A DNA stretch of 64,000 nt from Rickettsiaceae bacterium (GCA_024236375.1 JACKKP010000004.1:62001-126000), one strand, 5' to 3'; positions 49,381-60,450 are shown, counted from the first letter of the stretch. The notes: generated by a model not told the origin, from the letters alone. A program made the numbers and translations.

Positions 49381-49989
49381 TTAATTTGGCATTACCACCT
49401 GAAATCCGTAAACTTTAGCGCTATAATCTCTGATCAGATTTAATATAGAATCATTTTTTATAGTTGTTTCCGGATTATATAAACGATGTTTTTTAAGCGG
49501 AATAATAATTTGTAGAGAATCACGATTTACTTTTTCTGCTCGGAGATTTAAGTGTGGTTGCATATCATGTACTTTATTGGGGTAAATAGTAACAAAGACA
49601 AATTCTCCTAGATTATTTGTTGTTGCAATACCGTTTCCAGTAAAACTATGTCCATCATTGGATATATTTATTAAGGATGGATCTGCGATGTTACGTAATG
49701 GTTTATAAGGATATTTCCCTGTACAATCTACCTGCCATAAATAAATTTTAGCATCTGAAATAGGTTTGCAGCTTGTATCTACCAATTTTCCATAAATAAT
49801 AATTCTTTCGCCGCAGAATAACGGAGTTTGCCCAGCTTGATTTAATAAATTATTGGAAGTTATAAATTCATCGGGTTCATAATCATTAGATGCCGTTTCA
49901 TTTGGCGTGCAACTCGCGGCTAAAATAACTTGGTAATATAATATACAAAATAATATAGTAAATAAATTTACAACTTTCTTTAGATTCAT
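49381..49989 (-). CDS. Exported intradiol-dioxygenase-like protein
   Basis: This 202-residue protein has a signal peptide (to about residue 25) and a core resembling the beta subunit of protocatechuate 3,4-dioxygenase: PISDAKIYLWQVDCTGKY and TNNLGEFVFVTIYPN. However, the expected HIH iron-binding motif reads PHLNLRAE, so the second His is replaced by Asn. Ring cleavage activity is therefore doubtful. Rickettsiae are known to carry a similarly annotated gene, and an aromatic degradation pathway is not expected in such an organism. It may have become a structural or envelope protein (inference). Confidence 0.65.
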   Translation of the reverse strand: MNLKKVVNLFTILFCILYYQVILAASCTPNETASNDYEPDEFITSNNLLNQAGQTPLFCGERIIIYGKLVDTSCKPISDAKIYLWQVDCTGKYPYKPLRNIADPSLINISNDGHSFTGNGIATTNNLGEFVFVTIYPNKVHDMQPHLNLRAEKVNRDSLQIIIPLKKHRLYNPETTIKNDSILNLIRDYSAKVYGFQVVMPN

Positions 49990-50102
49990 ACAATTATTAT
50001 TAGAAGTTTATTGATAAAAATATTAGTAGTAAATACTATATCAGATCAATGATAATATGATTGTATAAATTTTTCTTTTCATTAAGGTGATATTAAATCC
50101 CC

Positions 50103-51830
50103 TTATTTATGTATTTTTCTAACTTCACGAGTTGTAATGATAGATTGCTCTTCGTGATAAATACTATGTTTTAAGAAATTGTTATTTAAATGCGGATAAT
50201 CAATTCGCCAATGTGCTCCTCTACTTTCACAGCGCCATAAAGCTGCGCGTATCGTCGCTTTGCTTGATATAATCATATTAGCTAGTTCGCTATAATGTTG
50301 AAATTCACTATTCCATTTTAGAGATTTATCTTTAATGCCTATTTTGTGATATTGATTTTCTATCTTATTAATTTTAAGCCAAGCGATTTGTAATTGTTCA
50401 TGAGAACGAAATATCCCTACATATCTGCTCATCATTCCCTTCATCTTTTCTCGCAAATTTGTCAAATTTCCAGCGGGTTTCAAGAAAACGCTCATCCATT
50501 CTTTCTGTAAGTTATTAGTTATATTTTCTATATTTAGGAACATTTCCTCTGTAATAGGAGTAATTTTAGACGAAGTAATATGAAGAGTGCTTTTATACGC
50601 AAAACTGATCAAGTCTAGTAAAGAATTACAACCTAATCTTCCTGCTCCATGGACGGATATGCAAGCTGCTTCACCAATTGCATATAAGCCTTTGATAATA
50701 TTTTCTACGTTATTACTTATTTTAACCACTTGGCAATTATTGTTAGTGGGAATGCCACCCATTGTGTAATGCGCTGCGGGGGCAATAGGTATTAATTCTT
50801 TACTCGGGTCAATGTGTAAAAAATTTGTACAATTCTCATATACTGTAGGTAAATTTTGTTTTATATATGTATTGGTTAAATGTCTTAAATCTAGCCACAC
50901 ATGGTTTTTATTTTTTCCTGCACCATTTCCTAGAAGAATTTCAGTAGATATTGCTCTGGCTACCACATCTCTAGTAGCTAATTCTTTAAAATGAGCATCA
51001 TATTTATCCATAAAAGCTTCGAAATTGTTATTAAGCAGAATGCCACCTGCAGAGCGTGCTGCTTCAGTAATTAAAACGCCTATTTCACTAATAGCAGTTG
51101 GATGAAATTGTACAAATTCCATATCTTGAAGACCTATTCCTGCTCTACTAGCTAAGCCATTACCATCACCAGTACAAACTGAGGCTGATGTTGTAGTATT
51201 ATATATCTGACTATGCCCTCCTGTTGCTATAATGATGTTGCGACCCAAAAGGGAGAACATTTTTCCTGAATCAATATTCCAACAAAATACACCGTGACAA
51301 GTATTATTATTTTTTTCTATTAGTAGATCTAGTGCAAAGACAAAATCATAAAACTTAATTTTTAAATCACAGGCTTTTTGATATAATACCTGCATTATAT
51401 TATGGCCAGTTTTGTCTTTAGAAAAACACGCACGATGTGCTAATTCCCCTTGGCCGAAATTAGTGGTTTGACCTCCATAAACTTTTTGATCAATTTTTCC
51501 TTCATAATTAATATCAAATTCTACCCCCCAATCTGCCAACAGTTTAACTAAATTAGGTGCTTCTTGGCACATAAATTCTACAGAATCTTCGTCTGCAAGT
51601 CCTGCAGATGCTTTGATAGTATCATAAGCATGCCAACGCCAATCGTCGAAACTTATGTTGCCAAAACTAGCATTAATACCGCCTTGTGCAGCTACTGTAT
51701 GACTTTTTAAAGGATGAACTTTGCTAATAATTGCAACTTTGAGTCCTTTTTTTGCGGCTATGATAGCAGAAAATAAACCAGCGCCGCCACTACCAATAAT
51801 TAACACATCATATATATGTTTTTTCATCAA
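50103..51830 (-). CDS. SdhA/FrdA-like flavoprotein, second copy
   Basis: This 575-residue FAD protein is a diverged relative of the SdhA encoded at 57058. It has the dinucleotide motif VLIIGSGGAGLFSA and the covalent-flavin His region SHTVAAQGG. It also keeps FDDWRWHAYDTIKAS, the HPTAISEIGVLITEAARSAGG stretch with the catalytic Arg, APAAHYTMGGIPTN, and GRLGCNSLLD. Several segments look closer to L-aspartate oxidase or archaeal-type SdhA/FrdA than to the local SdhA. No sdhB-like partner is next to it. Possible roles are a fumarate reductase-like enzyme, an aspartate oxidase, or a stand-alone dicarboxylate dehydrogenase; sequence alone does not decide. Confidence 0.75.
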   Translation of the reverse strand: MMKKHIYDVLIIGSGGAGLFSAIIAAKKGLKVAIISKVHPLKSHTVAAQGGINASFGNISFDDWRWHAYDTIKASAGLADEDSVEFMCQEAPNLVKLLADWGVEFDINYEGKIDQKVYGGQTTNFGQGELAHRACFSKDKTGHNIMQVLYQKACDLKIKFYDFVFALDLLIEKNNNTCHGVFCWNIDSGKMFSLLGRNIIIATGGHSQIYNTTTSASVCTGDGNGLASRAGIGLQDMEFVQFHPTAISEIGVLITEAARSAGGILLNNNFEAFMDKYDAHFKELATRDVVARAISTEILLGNGAGKNKNHVWLDLRHLTNTYIKQNLPTVYENCTNFLHIDPSKELIPIAPAAHYTMGGIPTNNNCQVVKISNNVENIIKGLYAIGEAACISVHGAGRLGCNSLLDLISFAYKSTLHITSSKITPITEEMFLNIENITNNLQKEWMSVFLKPAGNLTNLREKMKGMMSRYVGIFRSHEQLQIAWLKINKIENQYHKIGIKDKSLKWNSEFQHYSELANMIISSKATIRAALWRCESRGAHWRIDYPHLNNNFLKHSIYHEEQSIITTREVRKIHK

Positions 51831-51903
51831 GAATATGTATATTAGTTTATTTTCAAATATAAGCTTGTTATCTTTGAGATATTATAAATTATAACCTTAA
51901 ATT

Positions 51904-52896
51904 ATGCAAAAGCTTCTTACTTTAGCAATAACTGTAACTATTATATATCTAGTAATTACTCACTCTTCTGCTTTATTACAGTTAAGAGAACGCACTTCTC
52001 AGAAATTAAGTGATACAAATTCAGAAAATATAGTTTCAGATTTTCAGTCAAAAGATGAAATAGAAATGAAAGGTAATATTGTTGAGAGGGCTTTATCTAA
52101 TGTGATATATAATATTTTACAAACTGAAGAAGGAAAAATATTTTTTGAAAATTTGATCAAGCCAATTAACGAACCAATTGCGGGGAAGTCAAATATACAA
52201 ATTAATGACGTGGATTTCTTAACACCATTATTAAAAATAAATAATTTTGGTACAGGTACTGAAGGGCCAGCCTCCTGTGGACATGTCGTTACAATCCATT
52301 ATAAAATATTATCTCTTAATAACATTCTAATAAAAGAAGGACACGATACTATTACTTTAGGTTCTAACAAGTTAGCGCCTGGATTAGATATAGTAGTAAT
52401 CGGTATGAGAGTAGGTCAAACACGCCATGCAACTATTCCGACTAAATATTTTTCTACAGATCCAAAACAACAAAATTCCTATTTTAAGTTACAAGTGACT
52501 TTACACAATATTATCCCAAATAATTATGTAGAGGATGCAAAAATATTTGATGATCAAATTTCTTATAGATTACCATTAGTATGTGGCATGAAAGCAGAAT
52601 TTGACGCTCGTATCACTGACTTGGGACGTAATAAAGTGATATTTGACTCAAAAAGCAACGGTAAAACCTTAAGAATGCAAATTGGTGATATTAAATATCC
52701 AGTAATATTTTCTCATGCCTTACATAATAAAATTACTTCAGGGACTCGTACAGTAATTACAAAAGGTAAATACTTGAAATCTTATTTATCTGACTATAGT
52801 ATCATTTTTCCGAAAGAAAAATTTCCTGAGCAAAATCTTTATATGATTGAGTTTTCTAATTTTGCTGCTAATTCACACAATCATTTTGTAAAATAA
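51904..52896 (+). CDS. FKBP-type peptidyl-prolyl isomerase-like protein
   Basis: This 330-residue protein has an N-terminal hydrophobic anchor or signal (residues 1-19) and a central FKBP-like domain. Features are GTGTEGPASCGHVVTIHYKI, the conserved LAPGLDIVVIGMRVGQTRHATIP block, and a following beta-strand segment. The C-terminal third has a second weak domain. Active-site aromatic residues are only partly retained, so isomerase activity is uncertain. It lies divergent to the SdhA-like gene, with 73 bp between the starts, and may share a regulatory region. Confidence 0.7.
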   Translation: MQKLLTLAITVTIIYLVITHSSALLQLRERTSQKLSDTNSENIVSDFQSKDEIEMKGNIVERALSNVIYNILQTEEGKIFFENLIKPINEPIAGKSNIQINDVDFLTPLLKINNFGTGTEGPASCGHVVTIHYKILSLNNILIKEGHDTITLGSNKLAPGLDIVVIGMRVGQTRHATIPTKYFSTDPKQQNSYFKLQVTLHNIIPNNYVEDAKIFDDQISYRLPLVCGMKAEFDARITDLGRNKVIFDSKSNGKTLRMQIGDIKYPVIFSHALHNKITSGTRTVITKGKYLKSYLSDYSIIFPKEKFPEQNLYMIEFSNFAANSHNHFVK

Positions 52897-53042
52897 TTAG
52901 TACAAATTCCTAGGGCTTCATCAAATTACTTAGTTTTTTCAATATATAATTTAAGTGTTGCAATATTGCTGCTAAGAAGTGTATTATATTTAATTTGAAG
53001 TAACATATTCTAAATAATCAATTAACCCACACTATTAGATAG

Positions 53043-55937
53043 ATGCAAGAATATCTGAAAATACGCGGCGCAAAAGAACATAATCTAAAAAATATCGACG
53101 TCGATTTACCCAAGAACAAGTTTATAGTAATCACAGGTCTGAGTGGTTCTGGCAAATCTTCCCTAGCTTTTGATACAATATATGCGGAAGGACAAAGAAG
53201 ATATGTTGAAAGTCTTTCTTCTTATGCTAAGCAATTTTTAAATCTCCAAAATAAACCAGATGTAGAATCTATATCTGGTTTGTCGCCTGCAATTGCGATA
53301 GATCAAAAAACTACTTATAAAAATCCTCGTTCTACAGTCGGAACTATTACTGAAATCTATGATTACTTAAGGCTTCTATATGCAAGGGTGGGAGTACCTT
53401 ATTCACCTTTCACAGGATTACCTATAAAAAGTCAGTCTATATCAGAAATGGTTGATATAGTTAAAGCTTTACCAGAAGAAACTAAAATTTTTATATTATC
53501 TCCTATAATACGCGGTCAAAAAGGAGAATTTCGCCGTGAATTAATGAACATGAAAAAGCACGGCTACCAAAGACTTTATCTAAATGGAGAATTACATGAA
53601 GTTGATCATTTTCCTAAAATTGACAAAAATAAAAAACATACTATTGAAGTAATTATTGACCGTGTGGTGATCGCAAATAATCTAGGTAATAGAATTGCAG
53701 AAAGCTTGGAGGCCTCACTTGCAATGGCTAACGGACTTACATATGTTGAAATACATTCTTTACCAGAAGATTATAAGGGTGAATATAAAATTGGCGATAG
53801 AATAATATTTTCCGAGAAATATTCTTGTCCTGAATCTGGTTTTTATTTAGAAGAAATAGAACCTAGGATATTTTCATTTAATAGTCCATTTGGCGCTTGT
53901 AAAGCTTGTGAAGGTCTAGGCAAAGAGTCATATTTCAATCCTACGCTAATAGTACCAGATGAAACTATTAGCATCAAAGATGGTGCAATAGTACCTTGGG
54001 GTAAATCTTCTTCTAAATTTTTCCAAGATACATTAATTTCTTTAGCTAAACATTATAAATTTACTCTTGACCAAACTTTTCAGGAATTAGATGCAAAAAT
54101 TAAACAAATATTATTTTACGGATCAGGAGAAGAGAAAGTTAGATTTGAGTATCATGATGATAGAAAAACAGAAATTATAGAACAAAGCTTTGCTGGCATT
54201 ATTCCAAGTCTAAAAGAGAAATATAAAAAAATTGATACTGCGTGGATGAAAGAAGAGCTTGGACGTTTTATGTCTAAGCAAAATTGTTCAGTGTGCCAAG
54301 GGCATCGTTTAAAAACAGAATCATTATGTGTAAAAATTGATGATCTAAATATAGGTGAAGTAGCTAATAAAACTATTTTAGAAGCACAAAAGTGGTTTAA
54401 TGATCTTAACCTTAAATTAACTAGGCGCCAACAAGAAATAGCTGAGCGCATAGTGAAAGAAATACAAGAAAGATTAAAGTTTTTGTGTAATGTGGGTCTT
54501 GAATATCTTACTTTATCGAGAGAGTCTGGCACTTTATCTGGCGGTGAAAGTCAGAGAATCAGATTAGCTTCGCAAATTGGTTGTGGTCTAAGTGGGGTAT
54601 TATATGTATTAGATGAACCATCAATTGGTCTACATCAGCGTGATAATTCACGTCTCATTACTACACTAAAAAATCTAAGAGATTTAGGTAACACAGTCAT
54701 TGTAGTAGAACATGATGATGAAACAATGCTTGAATCAGATCAATTATTAGATATAGGGCCAGGAGCAGGAGTACATGGCGGTCGTATTATAGCGCAAGGT
54801 ACCCCACAAGAAATAATGAATTCAGAACATAGTATTACTGGTCAATATTTGAGTGGACGCAAATATATTATGGTGCCTGATAAGCTTCGCATAGGCCATG
54901 AAGGCAAAGAAATAGTACTAGCCGGTGCTTGTTCTAATAATCTTCGTGATTTAACTATGCGTATTAAACTTGGTACTTTTACTGCTATCACTGGTGTATC
55001 TGGTAGTGGTAAGTCAAGTTTAGTAATCAACACATTTTATAAAGCAGCTCTGAAAAAAATAGAGCCTGGCACTAAGGTATATCCTGGAAAGTATAATAGT
55101 ATAACAGGCTTAGAAAATGTTGATAAAATCATCGATATTAATCAATCGCCCATAGGTAGGACTCCAAGATCAAACCCCGCTACATATACTGGTGCTTTTA
55201 CACCGATTCGTGACTGGTTTGCAGAATTACCTGAATCAAAAATTAGGGGCTATAAGGTTGGACGTTTTTCGTTCAATGTTAAAGGTGGTAGATGTGAAGC
55301 GTGCCAGGGTGATGGCTTAATTAAGATTGAAATGCATTTTTTACCAGATGTATATGTTAATTGCGACGTATGTAATGGCAAGCGTTATAACCGTGAAACT
55401 TTGGAAGTAAAGCATAGAGGCAAAAATATTGCGGATGTTTTAGAGATGAACGTCGAAGATGCTGCTGATTTTTTCCAAAATGTGCCAGCGATTTATGAAA
55501 AATTAGCAACACTTGATGAGGTAGGTTTGGGATATATAAAAATAGGACAATCCGCTACAACTTTATCTGGTGGGGAAGCGCAAAGGGTCAAGTTAGCCAA
55601 AGAATTATCTAAACGCTCAACGGGTAAGACATTATATATATTAGATGAACCAACCACAGGATTACATGTGCATGATATTAGCCGATTGCTAGAAGTACTG
55701 CATAAGTTAGTTGATAAAGGCAATACTGTAGTGGTAATTGAACATAATATGGAAGTGATAAAAACAGCAGATTATATTATTGATATCGGGCCTGAAGGTG
55801 GTGATAAGGGGGGAGCAATAGTCGTAGAAGGTACCCCACAAGAAGTAGCTGCATGCGATAGTAGTCACACTGGAAGATACTTAAAGAGTTATTTAGAAAA
55901 TTATCATAAAAATTGTATAAGTCAGTCCAAAAATTAA
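53043..55937 (+). CDS. uvrA: Excinuclease ABC subunit A
   Basis: UvrA recognises bulky DNA damage and starts nucleotide excision repair. The 964-residue protein has two ABC modules: Walker [10 protein letters not shown] (near residue 33) and GVSGSGKSS (near 652), with signatures [12 protein letters not shown] and [12 protein letters not shown]. Zinc-finger Cys pairs are [10 protein letters not shown] in the first module and [11 protein letters not shown] with [11 protein letters not shown] in the second. The first finger's leading pair reads CPES, lacking one Cys, as in other alphaproteobacterial UvrA proteins. It stands alone. Confidence 0.96.
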   Translation: MQEYLKIRGAKEHNLKNIDVDLPKNKFIVITGLSGSGKSSLAFDTIYAEGQRRYVESLSSYAKQFLNLQNKPDVESISGLSPAIAIDQKTTYKNPRSTVGTITEIYDYLRLLYARVGVPYSPFTGLPIKSQSISEMVDIVKALPEETKIFILSPIIRGQKGEFRRELMNMKKHGYQRLYLNGELHEVDHFPKIDKNKKHTIEVIIDRVVIANNLGNRIAESLEASLAMANGLTYVEIHSLPEDYKGEYKIGDRIIFSEKYSCPESGFYLEEIEPRIFSFNSPFGACKACEGLGKESYFNPTLIVPDETISIKDGAIVPWGKSSSKFFQDTLISLAKHYKFTLDQTFQELDAKIKQILFYGSGEEKVRFEYHDDRKTEIIEQSFAGIIPSLKEKYKKIDTAWMKEELGRFMSKQNCSVCQGHRLKTESLCVKIDDLNIGEVANKTILEAQKWFNDLNLKLTRRQQEIAERIVKEIQERLKFLCNVGLEYLTLSRESGTLSGGESQRIRLASQIGCGLSGVLYVLDEPSIGLHQRDNSRLITTLKNLRDLGNTVIVVEHDDETMLESDQLLDIGPGAGVHGGRIIAQGTPQEIMNSEHSITGQYLSGRKYIMVPDKLRIGHEGKEIVLAGACSNNLRDLTMRIKLGTFTAITGVSGSGKSSLVINTFYKAALKKIEPGTKVYPGKYNSITGLENVDKIIDINQSPIGRTPRSNPATYTGAFTPIRDWFAELPESKIRGYKVGRFSFNVKGGRCEACQGDGLIKIEMHFLPDVYVNCDVCNGKRYNRETLEVKHRGKNIADVLEMNVEDAADFFQNVPAIYEKLATLDEVGLGYIKIGQSATTLSGGEAQRVKLAKELSKRSTGKTLYILDEPTTGLHVHDISRLLEVLHKLVDKGNTVVVIEHNMEVIKTADYIIDIGPEGGDKGGAIVVEGTPQEVAACDSSHTGRYLKSYLENYHKNCISQSKN

Positions 55938-56269
55938 ATTAATAGTGTTACAAAGCTGTGGCTTCTCAGGAGATATACTAGCTTATCGTTGAGTGTTATT
56001 AGTATAATAAATATCGTGGCTAGTTATAGAATAGATTTATCTCTTCTAAAAAATTAATTATTAATTGAAACAAAATTGATTATATCGATTAAGCTGAGGG
56101 GGGATTATGTTATTGCTATAGTCAAGGAGCCTATCAATTCTTTTAGTTAATCTCGAAACTATATTGCAATTTAAAAAAACTTTTAAAATACCTAGTAAAC
56201 TTGACAATTTAGATAGCTCATGACTATACTAAACTGCAATTATTTTATCCAAATTATCTTCTGAAATAT
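55938..56269. other. Intergenic region before the sdh operon
   Basis: These 332 AT-rich bases between uvrA and sdhC contain no gene. The right end has a good sigma-70-type promoter for the sdh operon (56201-56230). Nothing else was recognised. Confidence 0.55.
56201..56230 (+). promoter_or_regulatory. Promoter of the sdh operon
   Basis: A perfect -35 TTGACA (56201-56206) and a -10 TATACT (56225-56230) are separated by 18 bp. The sdhC start codon is 39 bp downstream. Confidence 0.65.
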
Positions 56270-56674
56270 ATGAATAATAATTCTTTTACCTTAAAAGATA
56301 AGCGACCTCTATCTCCGCATTTGACTATATATAAACCCCAAATCAATACAATTTTGTCAATAGGTCATAGGATAAGTGGTTTTGGCTTATTCATGATGTT
56401 GTTATTTTTTGGGTGGGTTTTTACATTATGGGTATTTAATGGATTTAGTGATGTATATAGCGAATTATTTAGCTATAAATTAGTTAAATTGCTGTTAGCT
56501 ATGACAAGCTATGGATATTTTTATCATTTATGTACCGGTATCAGGCATTTATTTTGGGATATAGGAATTGGATTTTCTATTAAATCTGTTGATATTAGTG
56601 GTTACATAGCAATAATTATTTCATTTATAATGACAATTATATTTTGGTATATGATTCTAGGAGGCTTAGCGTGA
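56270..56674 (+). CDS. sdhC: Succinate dehydrogenase cytochrome b556 subunit
   Basis: SdhC is one of two membrane anchors of complex II and helps bind heme b and ubiquinone. The 134-residue protein has the conserved RPLSPHLTIYKPQI opening, the SIGHRISGFGLF motif, and three membrane helices. The His in YHLCTGIRHLFWD is the expected heme ligand. It overlaps sdhD by 4 bp (GTGA). Confidence 0.93.
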   Translation: MNNNSFTLKDKRPLSPHLTIYKPQINTILSIGHRISGFGLFMMLLFFGWVFTLWVFNGFSDVYSELFSYKLVKLLLAMTSYGYFYHLCTGIRHLFWDIGIGFSIKSVDISGYIAIIISFIMTIIFWYMILGGLA

Positions 56675-57057
56675 GCAATAAATATAAGTCAGATTTAAAA
56701 ATCGCGAAAAATTTAGGATCGGCTGGTCATGGCTCTGGACACTGGATTAAACAAAGAGTATCAGCATTAATCATTTTGCTATTCACTTTCTCAACTTTGA
56801 TCATCATATATGATGTTACTCAAGCAGAATATAAGAAGGAAGTAATTGATATATTAAAGCGTCCACAAAATATTATTATCATTGCATTAGTTTTTTTATC
56901 AGCCTTATATCATGCATTATTAGGAGTGCAGGTGATAATAGAAGATTATGTGCATTGTAGAGTACTGAAAATCTTTACGCTTTTATTTACCCAAATAATT
57001 TCACTCATAACAGCTGTTAGTTTTGCTACGGCATTAATATATTTAATGAGTTTATAG
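56671..57057 (+). CDS. sdhD: Succinate dehydrogenase membrane anchor subunit
   Basis: SdhD is the second membrane anchor of complex II. The GTG at 56671 was chosen because a perfect AGGAGG ribosome site lies six bases upstream and it overlaps the sdhC stop as GTGA. A start 27 nt further upstream would overlap sdhC more. The 128-residue product has NLGSAGHGSGHWIKQRVSA, three membrane helices and the heme-associated YHALLGVQVIIEDY segment. Confidence 0.9.
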   Translation: MSNKYKSDLKIAKNLGSAGHGSGHWIKQRVSALIILLFTFSTLIIIYDVTQAEYKKEVIDILKRPQNIIIIALVFLSALYHALLGVQVIIEDYVHCRVLKIFTLLFTQIISLITAVSFATALIYLMSL

Positions 57058-58842
57058 ATGTCAGAATATAATATAGTTACACATGAATTTGATATAGTAA
57101 TTGTAGGTGCTGGTGGTGCAGGTCTTCGAGCTACTTTAGGGATGGCAGAAGCAGGTTTTAATACAGCATGTATTTCCAAAGTGTTCCCGACACGTAGTCA
57201 TACAGTGGCAGCACAAGGTGGAATTAGCGCTGCACTTGGCAATATGGGCCCAGATGATTGGCGTTGGCATATGTATGATACTGTTAAAGGCTCAGATTGG
57301 CTAGGAGATCAGGACGCAATTGCTTATATGTGCAAGCATGCTGCAGAAAGTATTATAGAATTGGAGCATTATGGGGTACCGTTCTCTCGTAATAAAGATG
57401 GCAAAATATATCAAAGACCATTTGGCGGTATGACTACGGAATATGGTAAAGGTAAAGCAGCTCAAAGAACTTGTGCAGCGGCAGATAGAACGGGTCATGC
57501 GATTTTACATACTTTATACCAGCAATCATTGAAACATAAAGCTCAATTCTTTATAGAATATTTTGCCACTGACTTGATTATGGAGGGCGGAGAATGTAAA
57601 GGAGTAATGGCTTGGAATTTAGATGATGGCAGTTTGCATGTATTCAGAGCTCATAAAGTAGTTTTAGCTACAGGTGGCTACGGGCGTGCTTATTTTTCAG
57701 CCACTTCTGCTCATACTTGTACTGGAGATGGTGGTGGAATGTGTATTAGGGCTGGGATTCCGATGCAAGATATGGAATTTGTCCAATTTCATCCGACAGG
57801 AATTTATGGAGCAGGTTGCCTGATCACCGAAGGTTCAAGAGGTGAAGGTGGATATTTAGTCAACTCAGAAGGGGAGCGATTCATGGAACGTTATGCGCCT
57901 TCTGCTAAAGATTTGGCCTCACGAGATGTTGTATCGCGTGCAATAACGATGGAGATTAGAGAAGGAAGAGGCGTAGGAGAGCATAAAGATCATGTATATT
58001 TACATCTTAACCATTTACCTGAAGAAGTATTACATAAGAGGTTACCTGGTATCTCAGAAACGGCAAAAATTTTTGCCGGAGTAGATATCACGAAAGAGCC
58101 AATACCCGTTATTCCTACTGTGCATTATAATATGGGTGGAATCCCAACTAACTATCATACAGAAGTAGTGACTGTAAATAATGGACAGGTGCAAGTAATT
58201 CCTGGTTTGATGGCAATTGGAGAAGCGGCTTGTATTTCTGTGCATGGTGCAAATAGATTAGGTTCAAACTCACTATTAGACTTAGTAGTGTTCGGGCGAG
58301 CTGCTGCTATTCGTGCACGGGAAACTTTGGAAAGAAATAAAGCACATCTACCATTAAAAACTAATATAGTTGAATCGTTATGTAATAGAATCACTAAGAT
58401 TAGGAATTCTGATGGTAATATTGCTGTAGCGGATTTAAGGCTTAAAATGCAAAGAATAATGCAAAGTCATGCGGCAGTATTTCGTACTAGAGATACTTTG
58501 CAAGAAGGAGCGAAGCTCATAGATGAGATTAGGGCAGAGTATAAAAATATTAAAATCACAGATAAATCAATGATTTGGAATAGTGATCTGGTAGAAGCTT
58601 TGGAGCTAGAAAATTTACTTGATCAGGCGGTGCTTACAATGCATGCAGCTTTAAACCGTGAAGAAACTAGGGGAGCCCATGCACGTGAAGATTTTGTCGA
58701 TAGAGATGATGAAAAATGGATGAAACATAGTTTATTATGGCTGGAATCTGGAGGCAAAGTGAGGATTAACTATAGGCCGGTAATATTTGATACAACAGGC
58801 TTTGATGTGGAAACTGTCCCACCAGTAAAAAGAGTTTATTAG
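57058..58842 (+). CDS. sdhA: Succinate dehydrogenase flavoprotein subunit
   Basis: SdhA carries covalently bound FAD and oxidises succinate. The 594-residue protein has the dinucleotide motif [11 protein letters not shown], the FAD-attaching His in [33 protein letters not shown], the catalytic Arg in [11 protein letters not shown], and [13 protein letters not shown] with [13 protein letters not shown]. It begins at the base after the sdhD stop and is followed by sdhB after 9 bp. It is full length and looks like the housekeeping copy. Confidence 0.97.
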   Translation: MSEYNIVTHEFDIVIVGAGGAGLRATLGMAEAGFNTACISKVFPTRSHTVAAQGGISAALGNMGPDDWRWHMYDTVKGSDWLGDQDAIAYMCKHAAESIIELEHYGVPFSRNKDGKIYQRPFGGMTTEYGKGKAAQRTCAAADRTGHAILHTLYQQSLKHKAQFFIEYFATDLIMEGGECKGVMAWNLDDGSLHVFRAHKVVLATGGYGRAYFSATSAHTCTGDGGGMCIRAGIPMQDMEFVQFHPTGIYGAGCLITEGSRGEGGYLVNSEGERFMERYAPSAKDLASRDVVSRAITMEIREGRGVGEHKDHVYLHLNHLPEEVLHKRLPGISETAKIFAGVDITKEPIPVIPTVHYNMGGIPTNYHTEVVTVNNGQVQVIPGLMAIGEAACISVHGANRLGSNSLLDLVVFGRAAAIRARETLERNKAHLPLKTNIVESLCNRITKIRNSDGNIAVADLRLKMQRIMQSHAAVFRTRDTLQEGAKLIDEIRAEYKNIKITDKSMIWNSDLVEALELENLLDQAVLTMHAALNREETRGAHAREDFVDRDDEKWMKHSLLWLESGGKVRINYRPVIFDTTGFDVETVPPVKRVY

Positions 58843-58851
58843 AGGAATAAT

Positions 58852-59637
58852 ATGGCTGATTTGAGATTACCACCAAATTCGAGAGTTCAGAAGGGCAAAA
58901 CTTATTCAGTTAATTCTAACACTCAACAAGTCAAACAATTAAAGATTTACCGATATAATCCAGATAGTGCAGAAAATCCACGATTAGATAGTTATGAAAT
59001 AGACCGTAAAAATTGTGGTCCTATGGTGCTTGATGCTTTAATTAAAATTAAAAATGAAATTGATCCTACATTAACTTTCAGAAGATCTTGTCGTGAAGGT
59101 ATTTGTGGAAGTTGTGCGATGAATATTGATGGAACGAACACACTTGCCTGTACTAAACCTATTGATGATATTGAAGGAGATATTAAGATATATCCATTAC
59201 CACATATGAATGTCATTAAGGATTTGGTACCTGATATGACGCATTTCTATGCGCAATATGCTTCTATTGAACCATGGCTCAAAAGTGATACACCTACTTC
59301 ACGAGATCTTGAAAGATTACAGTCTGAGGAGGATAGAGAAAAGTTAGACGGCTTATATGAATGTATTTTATGCGCTTGTTGCTCCACTTCCTGTCCGAGT
59401 TACTGGTGGAATGGTGATAAATATTTGGGGCCTGCGATCTTATTACAAGCTTATAGATGGATTGTTGATTCGCGCGATGATGCAACAGGAGAAAGGCTTG
59501 ATCATTTAGAAGATCCATTTAAGTTATATAGATGTCATACGATAATGAATTGTACTAAAACTTGTCCAAAAGGTTTGAATCCAGCCAAAGCAATTGCTAA
59601 TATCAAGCAAAAAATTATAGAGAAACAAGGGCTATGA
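58852..59637 (+). CDS. sdhB: Succinate dehydrogenase iron-sulfur subunit
   Basis: SdhB relays electrons from FAD to ubiquinone through three Fe-S clusters. The 261-residue protein has the [2Fe-2S] ligands in [16 protein letters not shown] with a later Cys in LACTKP, the [4Fe-4S] site [17 protein letters not shown], and the third set [17 protein letters not shown]. An AGAGGAATAAT site precedes the ATG. Its stop overlaps the next small gene by 4 bp. Confidence 0.97.
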   Translation: MADLRLPPNSRVQKGKTYSVNSNTQQVKQLKIYRYNPDSAENPRLDSYEIDRKNCGPMVLDALIKIKNEIDPTLTFRRSCREGICGSCAMNIDGTNTLACTKPIDDIEGDIKIYPLPHMNVIKDLVPDMTHFYAQYASIEPWLKSDTPTSRDLERLQSEEDREKLDGLYECILCACCSTSCPSYWWNGDKYLGPAILLQAYRWIVDSRDDATGERLDHLEDPFKLYRCHTIMNCTKTCPKGLNPAKAIANIKQKIIEKQGL

Positions 59638-60014
59638 AATTTTTACTTAATTATATTTTGATATTGGTTCAAAAATTTTTCTCTCGTGATCGCGCGTTTT
59701 TCGAGTTTAGAAATATATTACATGTATATAGTGCTACGTTAATTGTACTAATGCCTAATGTAACTTATGCAGTAGAGCATAAAACTTTAATGAATTATTT
59801 TACAGATAACTTAGTCTTTGTTATAATATATAATGGCGGATGGTATAGTGTTGGTACTATAGTTATCATTACTATATTATCTATGATTTCGCAAAGGTTT
59901 AAAGAAATATTTCTGAGTATATTTCTGGCAATTTGTGGAATATTTTTAATGATGTTATTATATGAAGCCTATGAAGATTTTAGGTGGATCCCTGAAGCAG
60001 CTGAAACTTATTAG
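59634..60014 (+). CDS. Hypothetical small membrane protein of the sdh operon
   Basis: This 126-residue protein overlaps sdhB by 4 bp, so it is probably translationally coupled to it. It has a hydrophobic segment near residues 36-51 and two strong membrane helices at about 72-90 and 95-110, with an acidic C-terminal tail ([17 protein letters not shown]). No known domain is recognised. Its place in the operon suggests an accessory or assembly role for complex II, but it could be unrelated. Confidence 0.65.
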   Translation: MKFLLNYILILVQKFFSRDRAFFEFRNILHVYSATLIVLMPNVTYAVEHKTLMNYFTDNLVFVIIYNGGWYSVGTIVIITILSMISQRFKEIFLSIFLAICGIFLMMLLYEAYEDFRWIPEAAETY

Positions 60015-60155
60015 TAGCTAAATTATAACCTTTAATTAAATTTCTCATTTAAAAATTTTACTTTTAAATGCTACTAATTCGTTAATTAGACATTATCTTG
60101 CTCGATTTCACAGAAATACCAAGCGTTATAGCAAATCCTTTGACATGATCCTAAC

Positions 60156-60240
60156 CTCTATCCTGATTCTCTTTAATAAAACCTTATTGCTCTCTATCCT
60201 GATTCTCTTTAATAAAACCTTATTGCTCTCTATACTGATT
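60156..60240 (+). repeat. 36-bp tandem repeat (about 2.4 copies)
   Basis: A 36-bp unit starting CTCTATCCTGATTCTCTTTA begins at 60156 and again at 60192, with a partial third copy at 60228. The first two copies are identical. It lies in the 436-base gap between the sdh operon and the second ankyrin gene, which otherwise holds a candidate promoter and a leader hairpin. Confidence 0.85.
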
Positions 60241-60271
60241 TAACAATGCCGGGAAAGAGACAATTTTATCC

Positions 60272-60300
60272 TTGACTAAATATTACAATTAGTTTAAAAT
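60272..60300 (+). promoter_or_regulatory. Candidate promoter of the second ankyrin gene
   Basis: TTGACT (60272-60277) and TAAAAT (60295-60300) are spaced by 17 bp, each matching five of six sigma-70 positions. The gene starts 150 bp downstream. The same hexamers occur before the large ankyrin gene at 30278. Confidence 0.45.
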
Positions 60301-60358
60301 TAATTAATAAATTAACACTCTACAATGTAACTTATGTTAAATTTCAAAGTAGTACACA

Positions 60359-60401
60359 AAAATTCTGATAAAACCTATTATCTTATGTAACTCAGAATTT
60401 T
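60359..60401 (+). promoter_or_regulatory. Leader hairpin of the second ankyrin gene
   Basis: AAAATTCTGA (60359-60368) is perfectly complementary to TCAGAATTTT (60392-60401) around a 23-base loop. It lies in the presumed 5' leader, about 50 bp before the start codon. No T-run follows. It may affect mRNA stability or translation. Confidence 0.4.
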
Positions 60402-60450
60402 AAGCTAAAACCCTGTGAATTTAAATTAAAAAGAAAATAGAGAGAAAAGT

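Noticed and set aside
58679..58695. CACGTGAA inside sdhA as a parS site
   Set aside because: The left arm does not match and the site is within a conserved coding stretch.
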